Notes: generated by a model not told the origin, from the sequence alone. A DNA stretch of 64,000 nucleotides from Rhipicephalus microplus (GCF_043290135.1 NC_134701.1:66719502-66783501); one strand, 5' to 3'; shown: positions 1 through 13,652, counted from the stretch's first letter. Translations and numbers: made by a program.

Positions 1-3000
1 TTTGGGTCTTTCTTTCATTGTGCAGCTGCACACTTTTTGTCTAGTCCAAGTCGTTGCTTTTCCTGAGACTTGCTTGGAAACAAAGGCAAAAAATATTTCT
101 ACTCGTACTAGATATCTCCTAGTGGCATTTGCACGCTTGTGGTGTCACCAGTTGATAATAATGACTTGATTGTAATTAACAGCCAACATGACTCCCCCTT
201 GTTAGTTGTGGGAACAAACTCCAGGAAAAGTTTTTTTTCTGTTTACTTCCTAGGGTCCTGCGGAATATCTGCTTTGAATACTGTAAAACTCGCATTTAGA
301 AAGTAAAATTATGTAACCGGTAAGGCTATACTAATTTGTTGACTGAAAGGCTGTGGGACAGTGGACATACAGTCATCAGTAACTTTAAAGTAGTATTGAC
401 AGGGAAATTTTCACTTGTCGTTTTCTTGCTTCAAATGAAAAGTCAAGCCCTCAAGAGCCTAGAAATTTTAGTGCTAAGTATGAGTTCACCCTGAAAAAGT
501 AATTAGAGTATGCTTTTAAAAGCCATGTTAAGTTGTTACTGTACCCAGACGTTAAAAGACGGTATAATACTGATTTCTCAGGATGTGCCTGCACAAGATA
601 AATGACATTTCTACGACCACTCTGCATCGAGGCTCTATTGGCGACGCACGAACAGTCGTTTTTAATCTTTTGGTGATACACAAGCAGTCATCTTGGAAGT
701 TTCGATACCCAAAGTCATCACAACTAGCCAGGCTTTAGCGACAAGTTACCAGGATTAGTACTGTAGCCTGACTGCAAGCTCGCACCGATGTTGGAAGGTG
801 CACCATGGAAAAGTTTACTTTCACATTAGGATAAAATATGTTATCAGCATTTGCCAAGCTTCACACTTGTTCAGAGACATCACTATATACAGAAGATTTG
901 TATGGCAGAGTATTATTTGCCTTTGAAGAAAGGTGTCGGTACCCTTTAACATGAATGCTTTGACACATGACCTAGACTAGTTCCACTGATGCTAGGTGTG
1001 AAGCGCTGGGTGCTTTTGCTGAGGTAATACCTTGGTATAGTTGGATAGAATGTCGGCGCGCATGGGTAAGATCATGGCAACAGAATCCAAAGCTATACAA
1101 CGCTGGCACCAGTCAAACTCTTTCAGTACAAGCTACGCAGTGTTCATGTTAAGCTTGCCTCTAAATTTAGCAGCATAGGAATGTGCAATAATACTTGTTG
1201 CTAGGCTGTTTGGTGCGCGAGTACCTGTCTGAATGGAGGCTCTACAAAAGAAAAGGGGTGATGGAAGCAGTGTGAACAAGTGCATTGCCTGCGTTACTGC
1301 CATGTATGCCTTGTGTTTTTCTGCCCCACAGTTCTGGGTTCTAGCCTAGAAACAGTGGCACAGAAAAATCTGTCTGGAGTCGTCCTCATGTCCCAACATA
1401 ACGACGACACTTTTCTCTCGCACTTACCTTCGAATTGATTTTATTTTTACGCATCACTGGTGTTCCTGCCAATTGTTCACTTTTGAACTCGAAACACAAG
1501 AACTAACTCAAGCTCGTCAAATCTCTAAGGGCATGTGTTTGCGTGCCAACTTTTTGTTTTGTGTGCCTCATCGCTGCATTGCCTTCTGGTCGTGTCCCTA
1601 TGCATAGTATTTGCTACATGCTCTGTGAGGTCAGATCCACAATAATTCTCAAACATGTAATTCACCATAGTGCATTACTGATAAGTGGGTGTTACGGTAA
1701 ATGTTGTCTAAGTAATAGTGCAAGGCAGTCATGACTGTTCTGACCAAACTGAACTGTTCAAATTTTGCATTTAGGTGTAACTTGGAGAACTCCTGACAGG
1801 GAAAACTCTGTTTGCAACTTTTTTACAGTAATTTGAAGCTTTCCATCTGGTAATGCTCAAAAGAAATCGTAAGCAGTCTAATGCATACAGTTATTACTGG
1901 CATCATTAATGCAGAACGATTTTGCAACAAATCAAAGTGCCCGCCTAAATACCATAAGAAACTAGTGCCCCACAGTGGGGCAGCGCCTGATACTACATGC
2001 GCTCAAGCTGCGGTGGCATTGAATGAGCCGCTTTCAAATACGGGAACCAGCGAACAGTGAAGAGTGAAACGATGTGGGTGCTTGGGGTGTCCCCCCCTTT
2101 GTAAAAAGAAAAGCATTCCTGGCTCAAGCAGCCAAAACCAGTTTGAAAGCTAACAGCAGAGCAAGAAGGGTGATGAACAGTTGTCCTCGCCGGGAGCCAA
2201 TGGGGGATTATTGCGCACCCCGCAAACATTCTCTGACGTGCCACAATTCTCGCTTGACCTCTGCAACATCACGCAGGGGTCCTTGTCTATGTCAAACAGA
2301 AAATGTTTATTTAACCGTTATACTCGTTTGAGCTCTCACCCTCACTTTAAAACCAAATAAAAATATTTTATATTATAGTCGGGCTTGACACTAATGCTCA
2401 ATCAGAAGTGCCCCCCCCCCCCCGCACCATACGCAGGACTCTCAAAACAACACAAGCATCTGGGGCTTTTAAACTTGGTGTTAGGGGTTCTTTAATGTGC
2501 ATGCAGTGTAATAGCATCTTTGGATGCAGTATTCACTGCAAAAGACAATGGCAGGGGGATCCAACCCCCCCTGCCCCAAGACACACCAGTGTTTGCCTGT
2601 TTCCATTCGCCCCACTTCCACAGTTGAATGTTGTAAAAGGCCAAATTCACTGAGCCTATCTGGAATAAATTAGAGGGAAGTGTTGTGTGCAGCAGCACTG
2701 GGGAAAAAAAGTGATGACCTTGTTTCAGCAAAATGACGTTGCCATCATGCGTAAGGTGAACTACAACACTCAATGTCTTTGTTGTTACAGTGAGGCCCTT
2801 TATTCTAATGTTGGGAATCTGTAATTCTTGGCTGGAATTAACCAAGTTTCAGAAGCATGCATCTAGATACATCACTAGGTGGCTTGCATTGTGCAGTGCT
2901 GCCTTTTTGAGGAGTTTTAGTCATATTGAAACAACAGGGACTTGGGCAGTGAATTCATGTACAAATGTATGCTTATTTATGCATAAGCTGCAGTTTAGGT

Positions 3001-4249
3001 TGATTCTTGATGGCATTTCAGGGCATGCCCATTGGCACTAACATTAATCACAGTTGGTTGATACACATTTACTAGTAATTGCCAGGGTATTGAGTTCTAT
3101 GTATCATGCTCCAGCGTATATTGATTGTAGCTGTACATCTATATTCAAGACACTAGTAGCGGGTAATAAGTCAATGTGTGCTGTTGCAACGATATTCTAT
3201 TACCTCGAAGGACTTGTTTCATGCCATAGAATGCTAAATTTGTAAGGAAGTCATGCTATAGGGGTCTGCATACTGTTCATACAAGTAAAACTGACCACCT
3301 CCGAGAACGAGCTTGTGAGATAATAGCATTCGTCGACAGACATAGTATTGGAGCACAGCTAGCCCATCCTAACAAAAGTGGAACTTTTGGACGAGCCACA
3401 TCATTGTCAAGGGTAATGTTAATCAAAGTGAGATATGCCTGTTGCAATTTATTCAGTCCTGTTGTGCACTGACGTGTGCTTGTTTTTTGTTTATGGGTAG
3501 TTTGAGTACTTGAGCTTAATTGTACTGGAGGCCTGCTATGTCATTGGGATAACGCACCGGAATGTCCCATTAGCGACTAGAATGGTGTCCTCTCTTTGCC
3601 TTAATTTTCTGGTTACTAAAGTGCTTATGGACTAAATATTCATCTTTTTGTTGTTTTGAAGCATTAAGCTTTCACTCTGACATAACATGTAATTTGCCTT
3701 TAGTGTCCCATTGATGTCGATGCTTAGGTCAGGCTGTGAACAAGTGTCCTAGTGTTGCTGGGGAGTTAAGGTGCAATGTCAATTCAGGCTGCTGTGAAAA
3801 AGAATAGGGTGGCAAAGTGTCTATGACAATATGCTGCTGAATTCACCTTTGGGCTTTATAAAGGGGCTCTGAAATACGTTTTGAAGTGGCCATGGAGTGG
3901 ATTCATTAAAAGAGGTTATTGCCTCTTGAATTCAACATCACGAAAATGTTAAAAATTCGTCTAGTACAAGCGGAGTTACTAAGTTTTGTCGCACGCTGCA
4001 ATCACATTCTCTCAACTCACTTCTCGATGAAGGCGCTGGAAGCTAAGCAGGGAGGTACGGCATGGGCAAAGAAAATAGGTCACGCATGCCTCATGATCTT
4101 GAGCACCTTTTCTTTTTTGATTCTTCTAATATGCAGCTTTATCAGCGTGATTGCACGTGCACACGTGGACAAGTCGCAGCCTTCCACGGCGATTCCTGTA
4201 ATGATTGATTGCTGTGTTCAAATTGGCCTATAGCGGAGAGATGGCCTTC
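1..4249. other. Non-coding stretch, no gene recognised
   Basis: Long AT-rich sequence with only short chance reading frames. No exon with both a credible family motif and splice borders was seen on either strand. It contains a poly-C tract near 2408-2423, a MITE-like end at 3560-3715, and at 927-955 a short sequence that recurs at 5138-5168 (shared core AAAGGTGTCGGTACC). It could be intron of the downstream zinc-finger gene or intergenic DNA; the sequence does not decide. Confidence 0.5.
3560..3715. repeat. MITE fragment, same family as 7308-8028
   Basis: This stretch ends in CTTTAGTGTCCCATTG. It aligns by eye with the right-hand end of the element at 7308-8028 (shared AGCTTTCACT and a terminal TTTAGTGTCCC). 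No matching left terminus was found nearby, so it is probably a truncated copy. Confidence 0.4.
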
Positions 4250-5010
4250 TATGAGTGATTTTTGAGCTTCTTTGTTATTTGTCGAGAGAGGAGAAAGAAA
4301 TTTTCAGCTGACTTTGGTAATATATTAAAGACAATAGTCTTTCTTGGGGACCTTCGACGCAAAAACTTTGGTCTGTCTGTCTGTACATTTGTTTGTTTAT
4401 CCACTCTTAACAGAATCAGGTACTTGAAACAGCCGACCCCAACCCTATCTGCAGCGCCTACCAATGTTGCTCAAGGTTCGGCGTTCATACTTGTGCAATT
4501 GTCCATTAAAAAGCAATTATTGCGCATGCCTGGGGCATCATAACAACACGTATATATTCTGCATGTGCCCCTTTTACTAGAAAAGGCATACATCAGTAGT
4601 TTTAAGGACCGTAGCGCTTATCACGCTGCGCTGGCCATGCAACGCTTGCACGAAAAGAAGAGTGTTTTCAACGCTTTACTAAAACGAGATAGTGGTGGCA
4701 CCTACCCGTCGCCTTGCGTTCAACATTTTATCACCTTTGAGACGGACGCACACGCCCGTCTCAGAGCCACGCGCTATGTTTTCGAAAAAAAAAACTGCCG
4801 GATGGCGCTCATGTCTCCCGTGTGACGTGGCTTGATGCGCTCGTTCGCTTCCGCTGCACGCTCGAGGTACTCTAAGGCAGTTCCTCCAGAATACCGTTCA
4901 CCGATTTTCTTGCGCAGAACATCAAATAAATGTTTTGTTCACTCTCATCACACGCAAGACTATCGTCTTTCGACGACATTTGCATATTAAATGCAGATAC
5001 GGGGCCAATT
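4250..5010. repeat. Probable interspersed repeat
   Basis: The sequence around 4325-4390 (short inverted AAAGACAATAGTCTTT, then a GTCTGTCTGTCTG tract) and the GC-richer part to about 4890 differ in composition from the flanks and match my memory of repeated tick sequence. There is no second copy in this window to prove it. The forward frame at 4262-4543 has no recognisable domain and is not called. Confidence 0.25.
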
Positions 5011-5832
5011 TTTTTTTTTCGGTTAAATGCAGACCATTTGCCACGCTGTATTATTTGGCTCGTGTGATTGCTCGGAAGCCTTGACTATCGGTCGATGCCC
5101 TTTCTGACCTTGCTTATTCGCCTTCGAATTCGATTTAAAGAAAGGTGTCGGTACCTTTTAACATGAAAGCCTCAGTGCCTGCTTTTCGATGCATGTGAAA
5201 TAATTCAACTCTTGTATACTGAATCTCAGGCACTTAATTATAAAATATTTAATGGTCATATTAAGCTGGGCTCTCCTCTGCAACATGCCTCGTGTCAAAT
5301 TCAGAATTATAGCATGTAAAGCAACCAGAATTTATTCTAAGGCGCATTCTTGCGTAACGCCTGAACTGACACAGAAATGAAAAATGGCTAGCTGTGTCTC
5401 CTTTCACAGCAGCTTGTTCTTATGTATGAGGTTAAATTTTGACGCTTTTTGATTCCACCCATTCAAGTGGTCAGGAATTGTATTGAAATCTAGAAGCAGC
5501 AAAACATCTGCTCCACCAAGCTTTACAGACTGTTACAAACCAAGAGGGCTGTAATACATGATCTTTCAAAATTATTGCGATATTGCAAAAGTACCAGAAT
5601 GACCATTCAGTGTAGGTGTAAGTTCAGCTCTAGAAAGCAAAATTCCCCGGTACTGAATGTTCATTGCCAAGTGAACCTTTAAGACGAGTTCGTTCATTTT
5701 AACTTATCATTTTTGTGGCCCTAGAAAAAGTCAATCATTTTGTAAATGTGGCTGATTTTTCAGAAATGGAAACGAGATCACTCGCAGTACACTATCCTAA
5801 AAATTCAAATTTCTCATGCCATGATTGCTTAG

Positions 5833-6019
5833 AACAGCGAACTGGGAGCGCAGAGAAAACACAAAGGACGAAGCGAGGAACCACACAACACGAGCGCTCA
5901 ACACGAGCGCTTTTGAGCGCTCGTGTTGTGTGGTTCCTCGCTTCGTCCTTTGTGTTTTCTCTGCGCTCCCAGTTCGCTGTTCGAAGAAAATGAATTACCA
6001 ACTGGCCCACTTTTTGATC
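5833..6019 (+). mobile_element. Short insertion with a perfect ~68-bp hairpin and 14-bp target duplication
   Basis: Bases 5833-5901 and 5923-5989 approximately are perfect reverse complements around a short loop rich in GAGCGCT. The hairpin begins directly after CCATGATTGCTTAG (5819-5832). The same 14 bases recur at 6020-6033, after a short unpaired tail (about 5990-6019). A hairpin exactly abutting a 14-bp direct repeat indicates one insertion event with target-site duplication. The inverted part looks like a cDNA 5' end copied back on itself, with the unpaired tail as its 3' end. The parent element is not identified; a PLE or other non-LTR source is my inference. Confidence 0.75.
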
Positions 6020-6033
6020 CCATGATTGCTTAG

Positions 6034-7307
6034 CCTGTGTGGTGTTGTACTCCTAAGTGCAATAATAGGCTATTGGTTCTTGGCCTTGGCAGTCAAATCT
6101 TCATGGAGGCAGAATGCAACAAGACTTTTGTACTTGGATCTACAAGCGTGTCAAACGTCTCTATGCTAAAGAGTAAACTAGGAAGGTAGGGGCGACGTAG
6201 CCAAGTTAATGAGCAGTCCCTTTTCTATGATATGCCTTTTTAATCGTGTTGGGGTTTCAGCATGTAAAACATTGTTTCATGTTGAAGACTACAGTGATAT
6301 ATGCAGGGTGTGCCATAACATGTACCTTCTCCGTTAGCAGCTTGGTATAGTACTCTCGACAGCACTTGCAGCAAAAGGAGATGCAGAGAAAATCAGTGAA
6401 TCTTGTTTGCTTTCTTGTTGTTGATCTCTCTTACAACAGAGGTGTGAATGGCAAACGTACTTGATTTCCTAGTGTCTGCATCTGTTCACGAACTTCAAAA
6501 ATGCATGTAACCTCCCAAACACAGTGATGACGTGGCATAATAATGTCATCAACTGACATCGTGGATTCGTCGAAAGAGAGCCAAACTTGGAGGACCTTCA
6601 GCACAGAGTGATCTTCACAAAGCTTCACTAGAGCGCTACACCTCCCGCTCATGTTTTGCTGTGTCAGCAGTCGAGTCTAGGGGCTGCGCCAGTGTGATTG
6701 TGCATGAAATCGTGTGTCGACTGTGCATTGTGATAACGTCCCAGGGAGTAGCGCGCTTTTGAAGAACGCCCTCAAAAGCAGTAATGGAAGTGCGCCTGTC
6801 AGCTCCATTAGTTATCACCTCTCGCAAAAGTGCTCCAACTATTTGTAGTGATGAAACAACCTTTCAGCAGGAAATGTGACAAGTGGTCCTTCTCCTTCCA
6901 GGCTGGAATCGAATACTTTTGTGTTAGTGTATATGTGTATGCTTTGTGTACTCTCCCCCAACCACAAAGATACAGAAAGAGTATAAGTGTCTCTTTGCTC
7001 TAACATAGGAACCGTGTAGTGTGACGTATGAAGAACACTGTAGTAGTAATGTAAACATAGTCATTTAAAACACACTAGTGAGCAGCATTCATTGATTGTA
7101 AACTGTTGAATTTTCATCTTATTTGCATTTAGAGTATGAACACAAAGAGTGAGCACAGAAGTAGGACGTTTATTTTTCTTTAAATTTAGCAAACGAACTT
7201 CACTGCATGCAAGTTGGTGACGCGCTAAAAATTTCAAAGGACCTTCTGGCGCTTGAGCCAATAAAGTGCTGTAAAAACTTTCGAAGCTTTCTAAACTCAG
7301 TTCTTTC
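6034..7307. other. Non-coding, nothing recognised
   Basis: AT-rich sequence with short reading frames on both strands, none with a family motif or convincing splice borders. Confidence 0.4.
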
Positions 7308-8028
7308 AGGAACACTAAAGGCAACTATTAAGTCAACGTTGATTGTTGAAATATCGGTGCAGAAACTTCATGGTGTTACTTTTGTGCCAGGGAAGGGCTT
7401 ATTTTAAAATAAAATCACGTTTTAGTGGCCTGAATCTGGTTGGCGCACCTCATATTACCCGCCTCAAAAAGCAGACCGGCTCGGGTCACTCTTGCCGTGC
7501 ATAACGTTGCCCGGCCTTACTGCGCGGTCACCGACACTAGTAGCCAGAACAAAAGCGGGAGCCACTGCAGCAAAAACGGCCATTGAACAATTTCTGTCAT
7601 TGGCTCCAAGATGGCAGACATGTTTTGGTTCAGCTGCACTCTGCTTGATGGCACGACCTGTCCAGTGTAACCACGCAAAAATTGAATATTTGAACCACTT
7701 GTGTCATTTCCCATAGTAACGACCGGCGGTTCTTTTTTCCATGACTCAAACAGAAACAAACAAGCAGCATTTTATTGCTTCTCTTGATGCATAGAAGGTT
7801 CTTTATTTCGTGCAGCTAGATCGATTACTATTGATTATTTGTAGGCGTTTCATCTGATGTCACTGGCATATTTTTGAGAATGTTCTACTGTGGCGCATCT
7901 ATTCTTGTGCATTTACCTTAATTTTTTGTTAAGTAGGGCACTGCTGTTGATAATATTGTCGTTTTAGATGTTCTCATACATTGAGCTTTCACTTTGACCT
8001 AAAATTATTATTTGGATTTAGTGTCCCT
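7308..8028. mobile_element. MITE-like element with ~13-bp terminal inverted repeats
   Basis: The left end AGGAACACTAAAG (7308-7320) and the right end ATTTAGTGTCCCT (8016-8028, reverse complement AGGGACACTAAAT) form imperfect terminal inverted repeats. The termini closely resemble those of the TTAA-flanked element at 16851-17350. No transposase is encoded, so this is a non-autonomous copy. A clear target duplication was not found. Confidence 0.5.
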
Positions 8029-8952
8029 GACTGATTTATAAGGTATAGTTCATGCCAAAGAATGGTGTGACCACAGATCTACAAGCTTCATTATTTTCCA
8101 AATGTGCCACTAAAGAAAAATGACTGCAAACTGTAGGAAAGTAAAAAATAAAAAGATATTGCAGTATATTCTTGTGAGGCCAACTTATAGACTGGAGTTC
8201 ATGTATAATGCACACCATATTTCTAGCTCTGGGCTTTTTTACATTTCGTGCGAGTTATATGTGAAAAAAAAATACTATGCACTAGTTTCGATATGTGTAA
8301 ATGGCTTTTTATGCACTGATAATTTATGCACAGTAGCAGTGCAACCCTTTAGCACTTCAGATGTTAGATCAGTGGGTAGTGGCTGTCGGCTCATGTGTGC
8401 GTGGCTTTTGTAGGCACCCGAATATAGCGGCTGGAGCGCTTTGTAGCTTTTCCACTGACTTTTCGTGCACTTTGGATTCAGTTGCTTTTTGCAGGGACTG
8501 CTTTAATGATGGCAGTACTAGCTTTTTCTGAAGCCAGCCGAGCCACTCCGGTCATACAGGTGAAACGCCACACTGTACTGTTGCCACACTGTACTGAAAT
8601 GCCACACTGTTGCCCAGATGGGGCTGTGCCATCATTTCGCATGAATTTTCGCCATGAAGGCGAGCTGCCTTGTAAGCTCAGCAGCATGTGTAATGCAGAA
8701 CACATCACATAGAAGTGGCAAGAAACAGTTTTTCGTTGTGTGTTACCTTTATAGATGTCTTTCTTTTCGCTGATTTTTTGTCATTGTAAAGAGGCATCAT
8801 TTTCTTGTTTCATTCTGGTTTCCTCATTGCTCACTTGCCATTTAAATCTTTACATATTTTTTGCAATGCTGCATGCTGCTGTCACGTTTCTTTTGCATGG
8901 CACATGCCAACTTGTCAACTTAGTTTAGTTTTTACGCAGTGCTTAACTCTTC

Positions 8953-9537
8953 AAAGGGACCCTGCGACAGTTTTTGAGCGTGGTCAGAAAACACTGCCGA
9001 TCAGCAGTGGAGGCTCCTGAGTACGTGCGATCCAAAGATTTTAGCACAGCATGCAGCCTGAAATTTTCAATAAATTCTCAGTGTCAGCTAAAAATCGCTT
9101 TTTCTTCTCTCGACAAATGATGCATGTACACAAAAATCATTGCGTCACAGGCACAAGTTTGACACCTTAGCTGATTTGAGCATGGGGCTCTAGAGAGTTG
9201 CTGGGGCCGCCACGAAAAGCCACAACCAGTCTGTATGTGCACACGCGATTACACTGAAAAGTCAGGCATTCAAAGAAACGCACAAAGAAAGAAGGGCTCA
9301 AGATCGTGAGGTGCACGTGACATACCTTCTTCTCAGTACCATCCATCTCTGGTTAGTTTTCAGTGCTTTCAACAGAAAGAGAGAAAGCCATTGCAGCATG
9401 TAATGACATCTTTGTATCTCCGGTCGTATTGGATCGATTCTAAATACTTTTGCAGCAGTCAATTAGTGAGGCAATAAGCCCCTTTACTGAATCTGTTCTA
9501 CGGCTATTTGCAAAATTGCCGCAGGGCCCCTTTAAGA
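8953..9537. mobile_element. MITE-like element, AAAGGGACCCTGCG termini
   Basis: The left terminus AAAGGGACCCTGCGACA (8953 on) is mirrored by GCCGCAGGGCCCCTTTAAG (9519-9537), giving an inverted repeat of about 17 bp across a 585-bp non-coding interior. It differs from the AGGAACACTAAAG family. Non-autonomous DNA element inferred; target duplication unclear. Confidence 0.5.
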
Positions 9538-10430
9538 GCATGAATGGTGGCATGCATTAAGTCAAGATGACGTAGGCTTCATGACGCCTTTAAGAATTTG
9601 TCATTTCCAAGCATATTGCATACTTCACGTAAATCTATTTGTAGTACAAATCTTAGCACTCTGCACATAACTGATCTTGGCAGGCGAATGCAAAAAAAGA
9701 CGTTGAAACTCAAAGTTGAAAGTTTGCGCTTCAACTTAAAGCAGGGTGTATGCGAAAATGCCTATGTCAAGGGAACTTTGTTCACTATTCATACAAATCT
9801 CATTCCATTTGTTTTGTTGGGCTCTTTATGCTTGTAAAGTCCATCATGAAAAATCAGTCACAGGTTAGTTGTGTCTCTGGTTGATCCAGCTAAAGGGTCG
9901 GTAATAATGTGACTTTCTCATCAGCAGCTTTTAATTGGTATCTGTTCCGTGCTTCTGGTGAATCAAAAAGTATTACAAACGCTCTCGTGCATTACCTCAA
10001 GCTGTCTATTCTCTTAAGTCATGCCGAAAGCCCGCACATTTCAAATCATCTACCATCTTCCAGTGAGTTGTGACGAAACAGGTTTTTTCTTAAATCAAAG
10101 ACAATTTTAAAGAAATTGACACTCCCTAAGCCTTTCTTATTGTACCCACTCATAGTTCACCATGTTTTGCATCATGGTTTCTTTGTAATTGTGCCATGTG
10201 ATTCTTGACTGTTTAGGAATAGAAATTGCATGCAGCTGGCCTTTAAGTACAGAGTCTAAAAATAGCTGTAGCCAGACAAGTCACTTTTCTCTTCTCTTGC
10301 AGACCATATTCACTGCATCACCACACGTGCCACGTAAAGCTGAGAGTGTGACCACACTTTGGATATGCGTCAAGACATCAATAGCACATGTTGAATGCAA
10401 CTGCTTTCATCTTTGTTCTTAGTAACGTGT

Positions 10431-10860
10431 TAACCCTTTGAGTGTTAAATTATTCTAAAAAAAACTTTCACGAGTGGTAAAACTACTTTATTGCCGCTTT
10501 TTAATGTATCAAAATGTGTAGAGCGGGAAAAAAATTGTAAAGAAAAATTAGAAATGATTTTTTTCTGTCGGCATCACTCGGAACAACAGAATGCTCACTA
10601 GTATTGCATTGCATGATAGTTCTTGAAGCACTGTCTGCACACAGCGCCTTATTGTCATTTACACACATGGCAGGCGTCTTCATTCTCTTCGTGGTGTCAC
10701 AAGTTGTGCTGGCTGCCTTGGGCAGAATAAACTCGATAATCAAGGAGAACGAAAATGCCTCACGAGGGCCGGTGACAAATAAGCTTAGAGAAGCACCAAA
10801 AGAGATGGAAATCAACTTCTACCACCCCTGTAAGGGGGTGTAGATAAACATAAAGATAAA
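10431..10860 (-). pseudogene. Possible piggyBac-type transposase 3' remnant
   Basis: A terminus-like TTAACCCTTTGAGTG lies at about 10431-10445. piggyBac-class elements insert at TTAA and often start with CCCTTT. Read leftwards on the minus strand, 10700-10580 gives a cysteine/histidine-rich string (CHVCK, then CRQCFKNYH) interrupted by stops, which resembles the Cys-rich C-terminus of piggyBac transposases. No catalytic domain is visible and the opposite terminus was not found. It may be a truncated, decayed copy; chance resemblance remains possible. Confidence 0.3.
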
Positions 10861-11195
10861 TTTTCGTGCATCTTCGTTGCAATCACTCAATAAAACCAAA
10901 CGAAGCAAGGGCATTTCCCATCTGCATTGCCGCACACCATGCAGTGCACTGGTGCTGGAAATCAGTTACAGCACAACAATTTTCGAAGCTTCTTCTAGGT
11001 CTTTGTAGTTGCAGCACCTCCCAGTAAGCATGCAATGTCATTGCAGCATGAAATTTCAAACAGAGGGTTAAAAACATACCTGTACAACAAAGACGCTGCG
11101 AGATGGGAAATTGCCACCGGTCGTGCAAGGCAGAAGCACTCAGAGGTTTCATTAGACATGTTCTTTTTTGCTGTATCAACCAAAGCTAACGTCAA

Positions 11196-12740
11196 CTACA
11201 GGTTTTCCCTCTCACTTTGATCCATGTGCCAGCTTTAACAATCTACACGCTATTGAAATAATCTAAGCGCCAACTATTTAATCCATGCGCGATACATTTA
11301 ATTCAATGCCAACTCAATTTGTCCGCGTACCAGCGAGTTTAATCCAAGTGCCACCATGTTTAATCCAATTGCCAACTGCTTTATTTCAGGTGCCAGTCAG
11401 TTTAGTCCATGCACCAGAAGCACATGGTTTGCCACTTTATACAGTCTAATTGTCGGGCTTATATTAACATAAAGCGACAGGAAAAACTTTTTGCTCGCTG
11501 TACTTGCTAGCGGTTATGAAATGAGGTGCAGTGCTATATTCCCCAAACGTTTTGGTGTCATAGCTTCAAATATAAAAAAAACTTCATATTAATTGTAATA
11601 AAGGGTACCTAATGTATTCGCTCATAGAGTCTATGTAAGTCTATATGCTTCATTGCTACTGCATTATTCCAGCTAATCCTTTAAACCATCACATATGCAG
11701 AGACTCATGTCCTCTGCTCAGCAGGCGGATTGGGCTGTCGATTCGCTGAGGCATTCGCAGTGGTCTACTCAGCCCGGTGAGAATGATGGTGGCCGACAGA
11801 TCATATTCTTCCGTTCTTGAAATCAGAAATAACAATTTAAAACTTAACTTGTATTCATTTGTGTTTATGTGGAATTAGGTTTTTATAAATGCATCAAAGG
11901 AGATACTGCTGTTTTCATGTAACAGATGACACTAATGTTGCTGAAGTGTTTTTACTTGAAATATGTGTGTTTCATTGGATACACATAATTTTATTTGAAT
12001 AAAAAGAGAACAGTTAATATGAATGTAAAATATGACTTCCGATGTCAACGTCAGGACCATAGGCTTATGTCCTATGGTCACTGCAAGAAGAAACCCTTGT
12101 CAAATTATCTGTAATTCTCGCTGCACCTTTGGGGGCCTCCTAATTTCTTGATTACGTACCTGCTTTTGACCCATTGCTGCCCACGGCCAGGTTTTCCATA
12201 TCTTGGTATGCATTTCGGCACTCCAATAACCATTGTCTGTTTTTTGCATTTTATCGCCTGTCCCAGTAATGTAATACAAATCTAATTATGAGCTTCAGTG
12301 ACGAGCACAAAATATTCCTTAACATGGTCCTGCTTTTTATTTTCTTGCCATTAAAATGATTTCACGCGGGCCAAGCACTCATATAAAAACTTGTACATAG
12401 CCAACACTGCTCACGCAAAAAACGGCAGTAATTTTTTTCACAAATACCAGCGGCTAATACAAATAATAGTGATTTATTATACTATGTGACCTTTATCTTA
12501 TATATTGTAGGAACTGCATTTCGATCGTAATGCCGTAATTGCGCCCCGTATCATGCTTGTTGTGCATGGATTAAACTCACTGGCCCGCGGCCTAGTTGAG
12601 TTAGCGCTTAGATTAAATATGTTGGCACTTGGCTTAAATGTTTGGCACATAAATTAAATAGATTGGCACTCCGATTAGTCCAATGACAAGCAAATTTTTT
12701 AAGCTGGCACTTGGATTAAAGTGAGCGGGAAAATCTGTAG
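11196..12740. mobile_element. Foldback-type element with subrepeated terminal inverted repeats
   Basis: Both ends start with the same inverted sequence: CTACAGGTTTTCCCTCTCAC on the left (11196 on) and its near-exact reverse complement on the right, ending GAAAATCTGTAG at 12740. Behind each terminus is an array of degenerate ~25-bp subrepeats with the core TTTAATCCAAGTGCCA: 11215-11420 on the left, and inverted (TTGGCACTTGGATTAAA form) at about 12565-12725 on the right. The middle 1.1 kb is AT-rich and non-coding. Long inverted repeats built of short tandem units are the hallmark of FB/foldback elements. A target duplication could not be set with confidence. Confidence 0.75.
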
Positions 12741-13652
12741 TATTCACAACGAAAGTAGCAAGTATTGTGTTTTTTCTCTTTGTGAGGAGTGTTTCTTTTT
12801 TCGGCTGCTATTTGTGTGAAATATAAAATTTTAACCTGTACTGTTTCCTGAAGGCATATTTTTCTCTCGCATTCATTCTTTTGAACTGCTTAAAATTTTT
12901 ATAACAATGTTTATGAATTTCAACTAATGTTAGAATTACACGCATGTTTTGTCACAGTATACAATTAGAAATTAATTTGCATAAATTTCTAAGTCGGCTA
13001 CATAAGTATTAATTCACTGAAGAAAACTGTGATGACATCAAAAACAGCATTGCTTCTAAGTTCATGCATGTTTTCGACCACTTATGTGCTCTACGCAACG
13101 GTTAGTAAATTGCATCGTTGTTGTGCATCTGTAAGGTGTTACTGCTCGTGAATTTCATATGTGTATCAGAAAAGGTGCATGTATTTAGTCAACTTTTCAA
13201 GGACTTTATTCATTCTCCTCACTTAATATTTCATTGCAAAGCCCCAAAGGGCAAGTGCTCGTTAGAAGTGTGAACACACTGCACCATTCGTGCCATGTTC
13301 CTGGTTGAATAGGGTCTTTTAGCAGTGCCAGTTCATCGTATATGAACTCTCTGACATTCTGGGTCTGCCCTTGTATGAGAAGCTTTGCATTGTTCAAAAT
13401 TTGGTTCATACTTCCCCAGCATTTTAATTTGATGGTCCTATTGCTGAAATGTTCAACACGCTGTTGACAGATTGATGCATTTTTTCCATAACAATATTAA
13501 GAAAGTGTACGTTTTTCTACATACTTCTTAGCAATGACTTTTTTGCTTTTTATCTGGTTATGATCTTTGTAACCACAAACTTTAGTTTTCTGGACAGGGC
13601 ATGCCATCTGATACTGAATAGTAACTAGGAATGCAATGTATAAGCAGGTCAA
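12741..13652. other. Non-coding, nothing recognised
   Basis: AT-rich sequence. The short minus-strand frame at 13206-13409 has no recognisable domain or splice context. Confidence 0.4.
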
